A DNA stretch of 64,000 bases from Chitinophaga pinensis (GTDB lineage: Bacteria > Bacteroidota > Bacteroidia > Chitinophagales > Chitinophagaceae): positions 5,332,001 through 5,396,000 of the forward strand of contig LR632930.1 in assembly GCA_902167325.1 (NCBI GenBank), written 5' to 3'. Each line of letters starts with the position of its first letter. Position 1 is the first letter of the stretch. The notes beneath the pieces are model-generated. The model was not told where the DNA came from. It worked only from the letters and a program-made list of their open reading frames with translations, and searched no databases. This document shows, piece by piece, positions 16,833-24,555 of the stretch. A program made the translations under genes and the position numbers.

Positions 16833-17420
16833 CTAAGAAAAGGTTAAAAAAGTCTCGTGGAGGGCCAGCACCTGGGGGATGACCAGCTGCTGTTCGTCGT
16901 TGAACAATACATAGTCTGCCAGCTTGCGTTTGATCTGTTCATCGAGCTGTTTGTGCATGCGGGCTATCACCGCATTACGGTCAGTATTATCGCGTTGCAT
17001 AACGCGTTTTATGCGGAGGGCTTCCGGCGCATATACGGTGATTACTTTATCGACATGATGGAACGATTCGGTCTCAAACATCAATGCGGCTTCTTTGATA
17101 ACGTAGGGCGCGTTCTGCTGTTGCGCCCAGGCAGCGGAATCGCGGATGGTGGCGGGGTGAACGAGGGAGTTGAGGATGGCCAGTTCTTCCTTGTCGGCGA
17201 ATACGATATCGGCGATGTGTTTGCGGTTGAGGGAACCGTCGGGGAAGTAGGCGGCGTCTCCGAAATGCTGCCTTATCTGGGAAGCGAGGAGCGGGTCGCG
17301 CACCATGATATCCTTCGCAGCTTCGTCGGCATAATAAACGGGTATGCCGAGCACGGTGAAGATTTTAGCTACGGTGGTTTTTCCGGAGCCGATGCCGCCG
17401 GTGATTCCTATAATGCGCAT
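16833..17420 (-). CDS. coaE: Dephospho-CoA kinase
   Basis: Cytoplasmic P-loop kinase for the last step of coenzyme A synthesis: ATP-dependent 3'-phosphorylation of dephospho-CoA. At 195 residues it has the normal length. The Walker A sequence GITGGIGSGKTT is at residues 5-16, DEAAKDIM carries the conserved Asp of the CoA domain (about residue 33), and RRxxxR-like contacts appear at LRIKRVMQRD. Its ATG at 17420 is close to the yajC terminator, so it is likely transcribed from its own start or by read-through. Confidence 0.96.
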   Translation of the reverse strand: MRIIGITGGIGSGKTTVAKIFTVLGIPVYYADEAAKDIMVRDPLLASQIRQHFGDAAYFPDGSLNRKHIADIVFADKEELAILNSLVHPATIRDSAAWAQQQNAPYVIKEAALMFETESFHHVDKVITVYAPEALRIKRVMQRDNTDRNAVIARMHKQLDEQIKRKLADYVLFNDEQQLVIPQVLALHETFLTFS

Positions 17421-17434
17421 AAGGGCAAAATAAT

Positions 17435-17463
17435 AAAAAAAGAGAAGGCGTAAAGCCTTCTCT
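17435..17463 (-). terminator. Terminator between yajC and coaE
   Basis: On the minus strand AGAGAAGGC-TTTAC-GCCTTCTCT is followed by TTTTTTT, directly after the yajC stop region. Confidence 0.8.
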
Positions 17464-17490
17464 TCATGAAGTTTCCGGGAAAGTCCGGAA

Positions 17491-17847
17491 TTATTTTACT
17501 TCTGCAGCCTTGTTCAGGGCAGCAGTGTATTCCATGCTGATAGCGGAGCGTTCCATGGTGAAGAAAGTACCGGGGCTTACTTCTACCTGAAGGGTGCCAT
17601 TGTCGTTGATTTTCTTCACTTTGCCGTGGATACCGGCTATGGAAACTACCTTGTCGCCTTCGCGCAGGTTGTCGATGAATGTTTTCTGCGCTTTAGCCTT
17701 TTTAGTTTGCGGACGGATCATAAAGAGCCACATAACCAGGATCATGCCTCCGAAGAAGATCATGCTGCCCCAGCCGCCCATGCCGCCGCCCTGTGCGCCA
17801 CCGGCTGCCGGTGTCATCAGGAATACGTTTGTTAAGAAGTTGTACAT
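17491..17847 (-). CDS. yajC: Preprotein translocase accessory subunit YajC
   Basis: A 118-residue inner-membrane protein with one transmembrane helix (about residues 30-48, MIFFGGMILVMWLFMI) that associates with SecDF and the SecYEG channel. Family marks are MIRPQTKKAKA just after the helix and a following small beta domain beginning REGDKVVSIAGIHGKV. The N-terminus is Gly/Met-rich, a common feature in this phylum. Located between DUF1573 and coaE, downstream of nusB, a typical Bacteroidota gene order. Confidence 0.96.
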   Translation of the reverse strand: MYNFLTNVFLMTPAAGGAQGGGMGGWGSMIFFGGMILVMWLFMIRPQTKKAKAQKTFIDNLREGDKVVSIAGIHGKVKKINDNGTLQVEVSPGTFFTMERSAISMEYTAALNKAAEVK

Positions 17848-17883
17848 CTGTATGTGTTTGTTTGATTTGAACGGTTAAAGGTA

Positions 17884-18327
17884 CTATTTCTTTGCCACGA
17901 TCTCACAGGAGATGCGCGGACCGTTGATACCGGATGGATTGGTGTTGGCCTGGATGTAGATTTCCTTTTCGGTATAACCTTCCGGGCGGCCCTTACTGTC
18001 GAATTTCACTTTGATGTATGCGCTGTCGCCCGGCCTGATGGGTGCTTTGGGCCATTCCGGAATGGTACATCCACAGGAGGCTTCGGCACGGTTGATCAGG
18101 AGATCGCTGCCGCCGGTATTTTTGAATTTGAAGGAATACTCGACTACTTCCCCGGCCACGATCTTGCCGAAATCATGCAGCTGCTTGTCGAAAGTGATCT
18201 CCGGTGCGCCTTTCGAGGTATCCTGTACGGTGGTACCGGCATCAGATGGCGCTTTGCTGCCGTTCTGACTGTTGCAGGCGCCGAGGGCGAGGACTGAGGC
18301 GAAAATAGCGATGAAGGTGGCTTTCAT
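17884..18327 (-). CDS. DUF1573 domain lipoprotein
   Basis: About 147 residues. The N-terminus is a lipoprotein signal ending LALGAC (Cys about residue 17). The mature part has an Ig-like all-beta DUF1573 domain: ITFDKQLHDFGKIVAGE, YSFKFKNTGGSDLLI and the signature EASCGCTIPEWPKAPI (about residues 83-98). The domain is frequent in Bacteroidota surface and periplasmic proteins, with unknown precise function. I chose the ATG at 18327 for the lipoprotein signal; the frame extends 19 codons upstream into the nusB stop region. It lies 10 bases after nusB, so it is co-transcribed. Confidence 0.88.
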   Translation of the reverse strand: MKATFIAIFASVLALGACNSQNGSKAPSDAGTTVQDTSKGAPEITFDKQLHDFGKIVAGEVVEYSFKFKNTGGSDLLINRAEASCGCTIPEWPKAPIRPGDSAYIKVKFDSKGRPEGYTEKEIYIQANTNPSGINGPRISCEIVAKK

Positions 18328-18337
18328 AAGCGTCTTA

Positions 18338-19267
18338 TTATTTACGATTACGATCGGTCTTTTCCACGAGGTTAGCCTGTACAAGATCTTTCAGGATATT
18401 ATCGAGGATGCCGTTCACGAACTGCCCGCTTTGCGGCGTGCTGTAGGCTTTGGCAAGGTCGATATACTCGTTGATGGTTACTTTGGTGGGGATTGTAGGG
18501 AAATAGAGGAACTCGCAAACGCCCATTTCCATGAGCAGCATATCTACCGAAGCAATACGCTCAGGGTCCCAGTTCTGGAGTTTGGGCCGGATCAGCTCAT
18601 GGCAGTATTCCTTTTTGTTGAGGACGGTGCTGAGGAGGTCGCGGGCATATTCCAGCTTTTCGCGGGAGATGAGCTGGAGGAAATTGAAGAGCTGGGGCTT
18701 GGAGAGGTAGTTACCCACCAGGATGCCCATCATGTCTTCATCATCGCCCCAATGGATGAAGGTATCATCCATATGCTGGCGGAAGAGTTCGTTCTTTTCC
18801 AGTATCTCGGTGAAAATGAATTCGATGATTTGTTTTTCGGAGGCTTTCTCGCGGGAGGGGACAGCTATGTATGTTTTATACGTTTCTGACTCAGCGAGCT
18901 GGTTATAGAGCTTCCGGGTGATCTCGGGATCTTCGAGGCGGCGGAGCTTCCAGTTGTCGAGGTTTACGAGGAAGCCTTTGTCGTTCAGGACCTGAAAAAC
19001 AAAGTCGTTCCCTGCCACTTTAGTGTTCACGACAAGGTCTTCCGCACTGGGCAGGTGTTTGGATGCCCGTTGCTGGGAATCCGTCTCCGCATACTGAGCC
19101 ACGCGGGCCATCGAGTACAGGAGGTAGGTGAAAATCTGACACGTCTGGTCGAGTTTCTCATTCAGCAAACCCATTGCAGTGCCCGGTTTCACCGTTTCCT
19201 GCTCCATGGTGTCCATGGCATACAGAGTTTGCATTACTTTTACCCGGATATTTCTTCTACTGATCAT
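18338..19267 (-). CDS. nusB: Transcription antitermination factor NusB (long Bacteroidota form)
   Basis: RNA-binding cofactor of the Nus complex that supports rRNA antitermination and processing. Its 309 residues are about twice the E. coli length, as usual in this phylum. The N-terminus ISRRNIRVKVMQTLYAMD matches the family start, and the C-terminal half carries the other canonical segment, WDPERIASVDMLLMEMGVCEFLYF followed by IPTKVTINEYIDLAKAY. The middle (about 60-170) is the phylum-specific extra region. It heads the minus-strand cluster nusB-DUF1573-yajC and has its own promoter motif. Confidence 0.95.
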   Translation of the reverse strand: MISRRNIRVKVMQTLYAMDTMEQETVKPGTAMGLLNEKLDQTCQIFTYLLYSMARVAQYAETDSQQRASKHLPSAEDLVVNTKVAGNDFVFQVLNDKGFLVNLDNWKLRRLEDPEITRKLYNQLAESETYKTYIAVPSREKASEKQIIEFIFTEILEKNELFRQHMDDTFIHWGDDEDMMGILVGNYLSKPQLFNFLQLISREKLEYARDLLSTVLNKKEYCHELIRPKLQNWDPERIASVDMLLMEMGVCEFLYFPTIPTKVTINEYIDLAKAYSTPQSGQFVNGILDNILKDLVQANLVEKTDRNRK

Positions 19268-19291
19268 CTTGTATGCTTAGGAAAATGGCGG

Positions 19292-19299
19292 CAAATCTA
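19292..19299 (-). promoter_or_regulatory. -7 promoter motif for the nusB operon
   Basis: On the minus strand TAGATTTG matches TAnnTTTG, 24 bases before the nusB ATG. Confidence 0.6.
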
Positions 19300-19375
19300 C
19301 TGTTTTACAGGGACTTTTTAAAAAATACTTCCCGAAGGCTCCGGAGGGAGGTCCGGGAACTGCCATTCCAGGGTG

Positions 19376-19440
19376 ATTGACAGGCCAAAAATGAAAAAAT
19401 GTCATTTTCTGGCAGAGGCATGTCAATTTACTTATCTTTG
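19376..19440 (+). promoter_or_regulatory. groESL promoter with nested inverted repeat
   Basis: TATCTTTG at 19433-19440 is an exact -7 motif. Just upstream are nested dyads: outer arms ATTGACA (19376-19382) and TGTCAAT (19421-19427), inner arms CCAAAAATGA (19385-19394) and TCATTTTCTGG (19402-19412, one bulged base). No CIRCE element (TTAGCACTC-N9-GAGTGCTAA) is present. The position suggests an operator for heat-shock control. Confidence 0.55.
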
Positions 19441-19564
19441 AAACCTGCAAATTTGACCCGAAACTGGTTTGGCACAATCTCTGTCAGAAGAAAGCGCGTC
19501 AGATTTCCACGGTACGAACCGGAAATTGCATTCCTAAACTCATCTTTTTAAAAATAGAATCAAA

Positions 19565-19849
19565 ATGGCTAAAAGCAAATTGAGTATCAAACCTCTGGCA
19601 GACAGGGTGATCGTAAAACCCGCAGCAGCTGAAGAAAAAACCGCAGGCGGCATCATCATCCCCGATACCGCTAAAGAAAAACCACAACGTGGAACGGTAG
19701 TAGCAGCCGGTCCTGGTAAAAAAGATGAACCCGTGAGCGTGAAAGTAGGCGATACCGTATTGTACGGCAAGTACTCCGGTACTGAAATCAGCCTCGAAGG
19801 AGAAGATTACCTGATCATGCGCGAATCCGACATCCTGGCTGTTATCTAA
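19565..19849 (+). CDS. groES: Co-chaperonin GroES
   Basis: A 94-residue cytoplasmic protein that forms the heptameric lid of the GroEL cage. Family landmarks are KPLADRVIVKP near the N-terminus, the mobile loop KTAGGIIIPDTAKEKP (about residues 26-41), RGTVVAAGPG and the C-terminal EGEDYLIMRESDILAVI. It is the first gene of the groES-groEL operon, 48 bases before groEL. Confidence 0.99.
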   Translation: MAKSKLSIKPLADRVIVKPAAAEEKTAGGIIIPDTAKEKPQRGTVVAAGPGKKDEPVSVKVGDTVLYGKYSGTEISLEGEDYLIMRESDILAVI

Positions 19850-19897
19850 TTCAGCCCAGAACATTAACCTTCACGACCAAAGAAAATTTATACGACT

Positions 19898-21535
19898 ATG
19901 GCAAAGCAAATATTCTTTAATACCGACGCCCGCAACAAAATGAAGAAAGGCGTTGACACACTGGCAAACGCCGTGAAAGTAACCCTGGGCCCCAAAGGCC
20001 GCAACGTGGTAATCGAAAAGAAATTCGGTGCTCCCGGTGTAACCAAAGATGGTGTTACTGTAGCTAAAGAGATCGAACTGGAAGACCCTATCGAGAACAT
20101 GGGCGCTCAAATGGTGAAGGAAGTAGCTTCCAAAACCGCTGACATCGCTGGCGACGGTACAACTACCGCAACCGTTCTGGCTCAGTCCATCATCGGTGAA
20201 GGCCTGAAAAACGTAGCTGCCGGTGCAAACCCCATGGATCTGAAACGCGGTATCGACAAAGCAGTGAAAGCTGTAGTTGAAAACCTGAAGAAACAATCCG
20301 AAAAAGTTGGCAACGACAATAAAAAGATCGAACAGGTAGCCGCTATCTCCGCGAACAACGACCAGGAGATCGGTAAACTGATCGCAGAAGCAATGCGTAA
20401 AGTAACCAAAGACGGCGTTATCACCGTTGAGGAAGCGAAAGGCACCGAAACTACTGTGGAAGTAGTAGAAGGTATGCAGTTCGACCGTGGTTACCTCTCC
20501 CCTTACTTCATCACCAACAGCGAAAAAATGCAGGCTGAGCTGCAGAATCCTTACATCCTGATCTACGACAAGAAGATCAGCACCATGAAGGATATCCTGC
20601 ACATCCTCGAGAAAGTTGCCCAGCAAGGCGCCCCCCTCCTGATCATCTCTGAAGATCTCGAAGGTGAAGCACTGGCTACCCTCGTGGTAAACAAACTGCG
20701 TGGTACCCTGAAAGTGGCCGCAGTAAAAGCCCCCGGCTTTGGCGACCGCCGCAAGGAAATGCTCCAGGACATCGCTACCCTCACTGCCGGTGTGGTAATC
20801 AGCGAAGACCAGGGCTACAAACTGGAAAATGCTGACCTCACTTACCTCGGCCGCGCTGAGTCTGTGACCATCGATAAAGACAATACCACCGTTGTAGGCG
20901 GTAAAGGCAAAAAAACTGACATCCAGGGCCGTATCAATCAGATCAAATCCCAGATCGAAGTAACCACCTCCGATTACGATCGTGAGAAACTGCAGGAGCG
21001 CCTCGCCAAACTGAGCGGCGGTGTTGCTGTTCTCTACGTTGGTGCTGCTACCGAAGTGGAAATGAAAGAAAAGAAAGACCGTGTGGACGACGCCCTGCAC
21101 GCTACCCGTGCTGCCGTTGAAGAAGGCATCATCGCTGGTGGTGGTGTAGCTTTCATCCGCGCTATCGAAGGCCTGGACAAAGTGAAAGGTGAAAACGAAG
21201 ACGAAATGACCGGTATCGCTATCGTTAAACGCGCTATCGAAGAACCGCTCCGTCAGATCACCGCTAACGCAGGTATCGAAGGTTCCATCGTAGTACAGAA
21301 AGTAAAAGAAGGTAAAGGCGACTTCGGTTTCAACGCCCGCACCGAAACTTACGAGAAAATGCTGTCTGCAGGTGTAATCGACCCCACTAAAGTGGCCCGT
21401 ATCGCCCTGGAAAACGCTGCATCCATCGCTGGTATGCTGCTGACCACCGAATGCGTGATCGCTGACAAACCTGAACCTAAATCCTCAGCTCCCGCAATGC
21501 CGGGTGGCGGTCATGGCATGGGCATGGATTACTAA
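19898..21535 (+). CDS. groEL: Chaperonin GroEL
   Basis: A 545-residue ATP-driven folding chamber subunit. The nucleotide-binding motif GDGTTTATVLAQ is at about residues 86-97, the apical domain contains the hydrophobic substrate-binding helices, and AAVEEGIIAGGGVAFIRA (about 404-421) is the usual second signature. The C-terminal tail is Gly/Met-rich (GGGHGMGMDY). Single operon with groES and a strong terminator. The 409-residue opposite-strand frame is a shadow caused by codon bias. Confidence 0.99.
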   Translation: MAKQIFFNTDARNKMKKGVDTLANAVKVTLGPKGRNVVIEKKFGAPGVTKDGVTVAKEIELEDPIENMGAQMVKEVASKTADIAGDGTTTATVLAQSIIGEGLKNVAAGANPMDLKRGIDKAVKAVVENLKKQSEKVGNDNKKIEQVAAISANNDQEIGKLIAEAMRKVTKDGVITVEEAKGTETTVEVVEGMQFDRGYLSPYFITNSEKMQAELQNPYILIYDKKISTMKDILHILEKVAQQGAPLLIISEDLEGEALATLVVNKLRGTLKVAAVKAPGFGDRRKEMLQDIATLTAGVVISEDQGYKLENADLTYLGRAESVTIDKDNTTVVGGKGKKTDIQGRINQIKSQIEVTTSDYDREKLQERLAKLSGGVAVLYVGAATEVEMKEKKDRVDDALHATRAAVEEGIIAGGGVAFIRAIEGLDKVKGENEDEMTGIAIVKRAIEEPLRQITANAGIEGSIVVQKVKEGKGDFGFNARTETYEKMLSAGVIDPTKVARIALENAASIAGMLLTTECVIADKPEPKSSAPAMPGGGHGMGMDY

Positions 21536-21560
21536 TCCTCCCATTCCGGAAATATTCCTT

Positions 21561-21594
21561 TCCCGTCCCGGCTTTGCCTGGACGGGATTTTTTT
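21561..21594 (+). terminator. Terminator of groESL
   Basis: Stem TCCCGTCC with GGACGGGA and a 7-T run. Confidence 0.9.
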
Positions 21595-21647
21595 AATTTG
21601 TAACTTTCCGGCACTTCCCGCCGTTTAAGGTTAAATTCTGCACCAAG

Positions 21648-22175
21648 ATGATGTTGAAAATTGGAATCCGCCTGCAACGTATACTACTCGCCCTGTGCCT
21701 GCTGGCACTGCCGGCCGGTATGCTAACAGGTTGTGCCAAATCCGAGGAAAACCCCAACGCCATCCTCGAAGAAGCAATCCGGGAAACGGACTATATCATC
21801 AAATACCTGCAGGATACCAAACAGGATTCGGGGATCACCCTCCATCCCAGCGGTCTGGTTTATAAGGTTTTAAATAAAGGATATTATACAGACACCATTA
21901 GTCTCGAAGAAATACCGGTAGTTACCTTTACCCGGCGCCTACTCGGTAAAGAACCGGTGATAGAATCTTCCCCCCTTCCCACATCTTTCGACAACCGGAA
22001 ACTGAAAGATCATATTCCGGGCTGGCAATACGGGCTTCCCATGATTTCCAAAGGAGGCCGCATCCAATTGTTCATCCCCAGCAGGCTTGCATTCGGCAAC
22101 GTGGGCATCCCCGGTAAAATCCCACCCAATGCCATCCTTTTTTGTGACATTACTTTAATCGATATCAGAAAATAA
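21648..22175 (+). CDS. FKBP-type peptidyl-prolyl isomerase-like lipoprotein, active site degenerate
   Basis: A 175-residue lipoprotein with lipobox LTGC (Cys about residue 29). The C-terminal half is an FKBP fold: GWQYGLPMISKGGRIQLFIPSRLAFG and KIPPNAILFCDITLIDI match the second half of FKBP domains. The first half, where FKBPs carry the YxG-x-L-xG-xxFDSS strands with the catalytic Tyr and Asp, reads VVTFTRRLLGKEPVIESS and lacks these residues. I infer a folding helper or binding protein with reduced or no isomerase activity. It sits 12 bases upstream of a second FKBP lipoprotein, a tandem pair probably from duplication. Confidence 0.85.
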   Translation: MMLKIGIRLQRILLALCLLALPAGMLTGCAKSEENPNAILEEAIRETDYIIKYLQDTKQDSGITLHPSGLVYKVLNKGYYTDTISLEEIPVVTFTRRLLGKEPVIESSPLPTSFDNRKLKDHIPGWQYGLPMISKGGRIQLFIPSRLAFGNVGIPGKIPPNAILFCDITLIDIRK

Positions 22176-22187
22176 CCACTTAAACGC

Positions 22188-22688
22188 ATGAAGAAACATT
22201 ACCTGGGCCTGCTCGCCCTCCTGGGCATCACCCTGTTCGTAGCCTGCAAGAAAGACAAAGACGATGAAGTTCCTTACGATGCGGTAAAACAGGCCGCCAT
22301 CGATGAACAAACCATCAAGGATTATATCGCAGCCAATAATATTACCGGCATGCAGCGCGATACTACCGGCGTTTACTGGAAAGTACTGCAGAACGGTGAA
22401 GCCGGAGACACCATTAAGCTCACCGATCGTTTCAACATCTCCTACAAAGGCTGGCTCCTGAACGGTACCCGCTTCGATTCTACCGATAACACCACCTTTG
22501 GCGACATCCGCCTCGGAGATGGCGGGCTTATCCCCGGCTTTAAGGTTGGACCAATGAAAACGACGAAGAAAGGCATCGTGCAATACCTCATCCCTTCCGT
22601 ACTGGGTTACCGTAACGCTAACCGCGGTACGATTCCTCCCAACAGCGTGCTGAAATTCGAGGTAAAACTCAACAATTACTATTATTGA
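22188..22688 (+). CDS. FKBP-type peptidyl-prolyl cis-trans isomerase lipoprotein
   Basis: A 166-residue lipoprotein. The signal ends FVAC, and the residues just after the Cys (KKDKDDE) resemble the Lys/Asp/Glu-rich lipoprotein export signal that sends Bacteroidota lipoproteins to the cell surface. The FKBP domain (about 75-166) keeps the hallmark ISYKGWLLNGTRFDST (Tyr and FD active-site residues), LIPGFKVGPMKTTKKG and TIPPNSVLKFEVKL. It should catalyse proline isomerisation in the envelope. Co-transcribed with the upstream degenerate paralogue. Confidence 0.9.
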   Translation: MKKHYLGLLALLGITLFVACKKDKDDEVPYDAVKQAAIDEQTIKDYIAANNITGMQRDTTGVYWKVLQNGEAGDTIKLTDRFNISYKGWLLNGTRFDSTDNTTFGDIRLGDGGLIPGFKVGPMKTTKKGIVQYLIPSVLGYRNANRGTIPPNSVLKFEVKLNNYYY

Positions 22689-22716
22689 TACCTGCCGGAA
22701 ACGGCTTCAGTATAAC

Positions 22717-22751
22717 ATGCCCGTCCCGGTTCTGCCCGGACGGGCATTTTT
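22717..22751 (+). terminator. Terminator after the FKBP pair
   Basis: ATGCCCGTCC with GGACGGGCAT and TTTT, separating the FKBP pair from the sigma factor gene. Confidence 0.85.
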
Positions 22752-22824
22752 GTTTCCGGGAAAAATTAGTACATTTAGAAAGACCATCATCTAACGCAAT
22801 TCGTTGGAACTTTTCCAGTCCCGC

Positions 22825-23403
22825 ATGCGCCGTGAATCTGTTCATACCGCCCCGTCTTCACTGCAGGAGCACCGCTTCCTGGAGGTTTTCCGTGACCAGG
22901 AAGCAAGGTTATATGCATTAGCCCTGAAGATGACCAAATCTGCCGGTTATGCACAGGACCTCGTGCAGGAAACCTTCCTCAAATTATGGGAACACCGTGA
23001 GCAAATGGCTGACATCCGGAATATGGATGCCTGGCTATACCGGGTAATGGAAAACAAACTGATGGACTTTCTCCGTAAGGCCGCTGCCGATGAGCGGATG
23101 CGGGAACAAATCTGGAACGCCCTGGATCAGGGAGCACTTACCCCCGCCGCCATCACCGAAGCCCGTGAATACCATACACTGGTAGCCAAAGCCATCGACC
23201 GCCTGCCGGCACAGCGCCGCCTCATTTACCGCCTTAACCGCGAAGAGGGCATGAGCTACCTCGAAATAGCCGATGAACTGAAAATAAGCCGCCATACCGT
23301 TAAAAACCAGCTATCCTCCGCCCTTCAGGCCATCCGCACCTTTATTGTCAAAACCTCCGGACCCCTCTCCCTCTTTTTTTCACTTTTTTTCTTCCGCCAA
23401 TAG
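22825..23403 (+). CDS. ECF-type RNA polymerase sigma factor (locus 1)
   Basis: A 192-residue extracytoplasmic-function sigma factor. Region 2 is at about residues 25-95 (ALALKMTKSAGYAQDLVQETFLKLWEH, with the core-binding helix and -10 recognition) and region 4 at about 125-175 (LPAQRRLIYRLNREEGMSYLEIADELKISRHTVKNQL, a helix-turn-helix). I chose the ATG at 22825; a TTG frame starts 7 codons earlier. It begins a run of four genes with a FecR-type anti-sigma factor, SusC and SusD, so it probably activates transcription of that uptake system when SusC binds its ligand. Confidence 0.93.
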   Translation: MRRESVHTAPSSLQEHRFLEVFRDQEARLYALALKMTKSAGYAQDLVQETFLKLWEHREQMADIRNMDAWLYRVMENKLMDFLRKAAADERMREQIWNALDQGALTPAAITEAREYHTLVAKAIDRLPAQRRLIYRLNREEGMSYLEIADELKISRHTVKNQLSSALQAIRTFIVKTSGPLSLFFSLFFFRQ

Positions 23404-23454
23404 GAACATTGCGCTGCTGCTTCGTCTTCCGTAGTATATACACCAATTCTACGC

Positions 23455-24408
23455 ATGGAAGAACGGATACAATACCTGTTCAGGCGCTATCGCGACAACA
23501 ACTGCACCCGTCAGGAGTACGAGGAGTTTTTTGCCCTCCTGCGGCAGGCCGATCATGACGAGGACATCCGGAACATGATCCGGCAGGCCTGGAACAGTGA
23601 AGAAGACCTTCCGCACGCGGAAACTTACGTCAACCGCCGCGGGCAGCTTGTACACCCCGCAGGCCGGCAGCTGAAGCTGGTAAAAGTGGCCATAGCAGCA
23701 GCCGTGGTTACCCTTGTTACCACCGCCGCATGGCTGCTGTACCCTTCTGCAGCAGAGCAGGTGCCTGCCGCTATGACCGGGCAGCAAACCGCACGCAGGG
23801 AATTAAGGCAGCTCACACTGCCAGACGGGACGCAGGTATGGCTCAATACCGCCAGCAGCCTGCGCTATCCTGCAGACTTCGGGCAAAAGGCCCGCACCGT
23901 CTACCTCTCCGGTGAAGCCTACTTCGATGTAGCGCAGAATGAGGAGCAGCCCTTCATCATTCACACCGGCAACATCTCAACCACCGTACTGGGCACCGCA
24001 TTCAACATCCGGGCTTACCCCGGGCAGCAGGATGTGACAGTGGCTGTCAGCAGCGGGAAAGTACGGGTACAATATGGTAAAGAGAAAACCGCCACCCTTA
24101 CCGGTGGCCAACTGGTGAAAGTAAGGCCTGAAGGCAGCAGCGAAGCACCCAGGCCAATCATAGCCACGGAAGCGGCACCATGGAAAGAAGGGAAGATGGC
24201 ATATGACGGGGAAAAACTGGCCGATATTATCAGCGACCTCGAACGTACATACGATGTGCGTATCCGGATAGCACGGGCAGAACTGGGAGAAGAAAGAGTG
24301 TCTACCTCCTTCCGCCGGGATATTGGTGTGGATGAGGCCCTGAAAATACTATGCAAACTAACAGATGGCCGGCTAACGCTGGCAGAAGGAACATACGCGA
24401 TTCATTAA
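23455..24408 (+). CDS. FecR-family anti-sigma factor (locus 1)
   Basis: A 317-residue single-pass inner-membrane regulator. The N-terminal cytoplasmic part binds the ECF sigma factor, a transmembrane helix lies at about residues 75-96, and the periplasmic part shows the FecR domain (RQLTLPDGTQVWLNTASSLRYP, then VYLSGEAYFDVAQNEEQPFIIHTG) and a C-terminal DUF4974-like domain with EGKMAYDGEKLADIISDLERTY. In the FecA-FecR-FecI model it relays ligand binding at SusC to the sigma factor. It lies 51 bases after the sigma gene. Confidence 0.95.
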   Translation: MEERIQYLFRRYRDNNCTRQEYEEFFALLRQADHDEDIRNMIRQAWNSEEDLPHAETYVNRRGQLVHPAGRQLKLVKVAIAAAVVTLVTTAAWLLYPSAAEQVPAAMTGQQTARRELRQLTLPDGTQVWLNTASSLRYPADFGQKARTVYLSGEAYFDVAQNEEQPFIIHTGNISTTVLGTAFNIRAYPGQQDVTVAVSSGKVRVQYGKEKTATLTGGQLVKVRPEGSSEAPRPIIATEAAPWKEGKMAYDGEKLADIISDLERTYDVRIRIARAELGEERVSTSFRRDIGVDEALKILCKLTDGRLTLAEGTYAIH

Positions 24409-24555
24409 CCAAAATCTGATAAGATGGCACATACCTGTAAACGTTTGTCAGGGTAAGGCCCGGAAATGCGGAGAGCCGCTCCGATTGCGACCCGGCTGCG
24501 GCTCCTCCAGCTTTTCAATAATCCCTATTCGGTAATTATTAAACAATTCAAAGCT
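24409..24555 (+). other. Gap between fecR and susC of locus 1
   Basis: About 147 bases with no terminator or clear promoter motif. A longer susC frame runs through part of it (from 24466). It may carry the sigma-factor-dependent promoter, which I cannot identify by eye. Confidence 0.35.

Noticed and set aside
19871..21100. A 409-residue open frame antisense to groEL
   Set aside because: Phe/His-rich translation typical of antisense frames of biased genes; groEL is certain.
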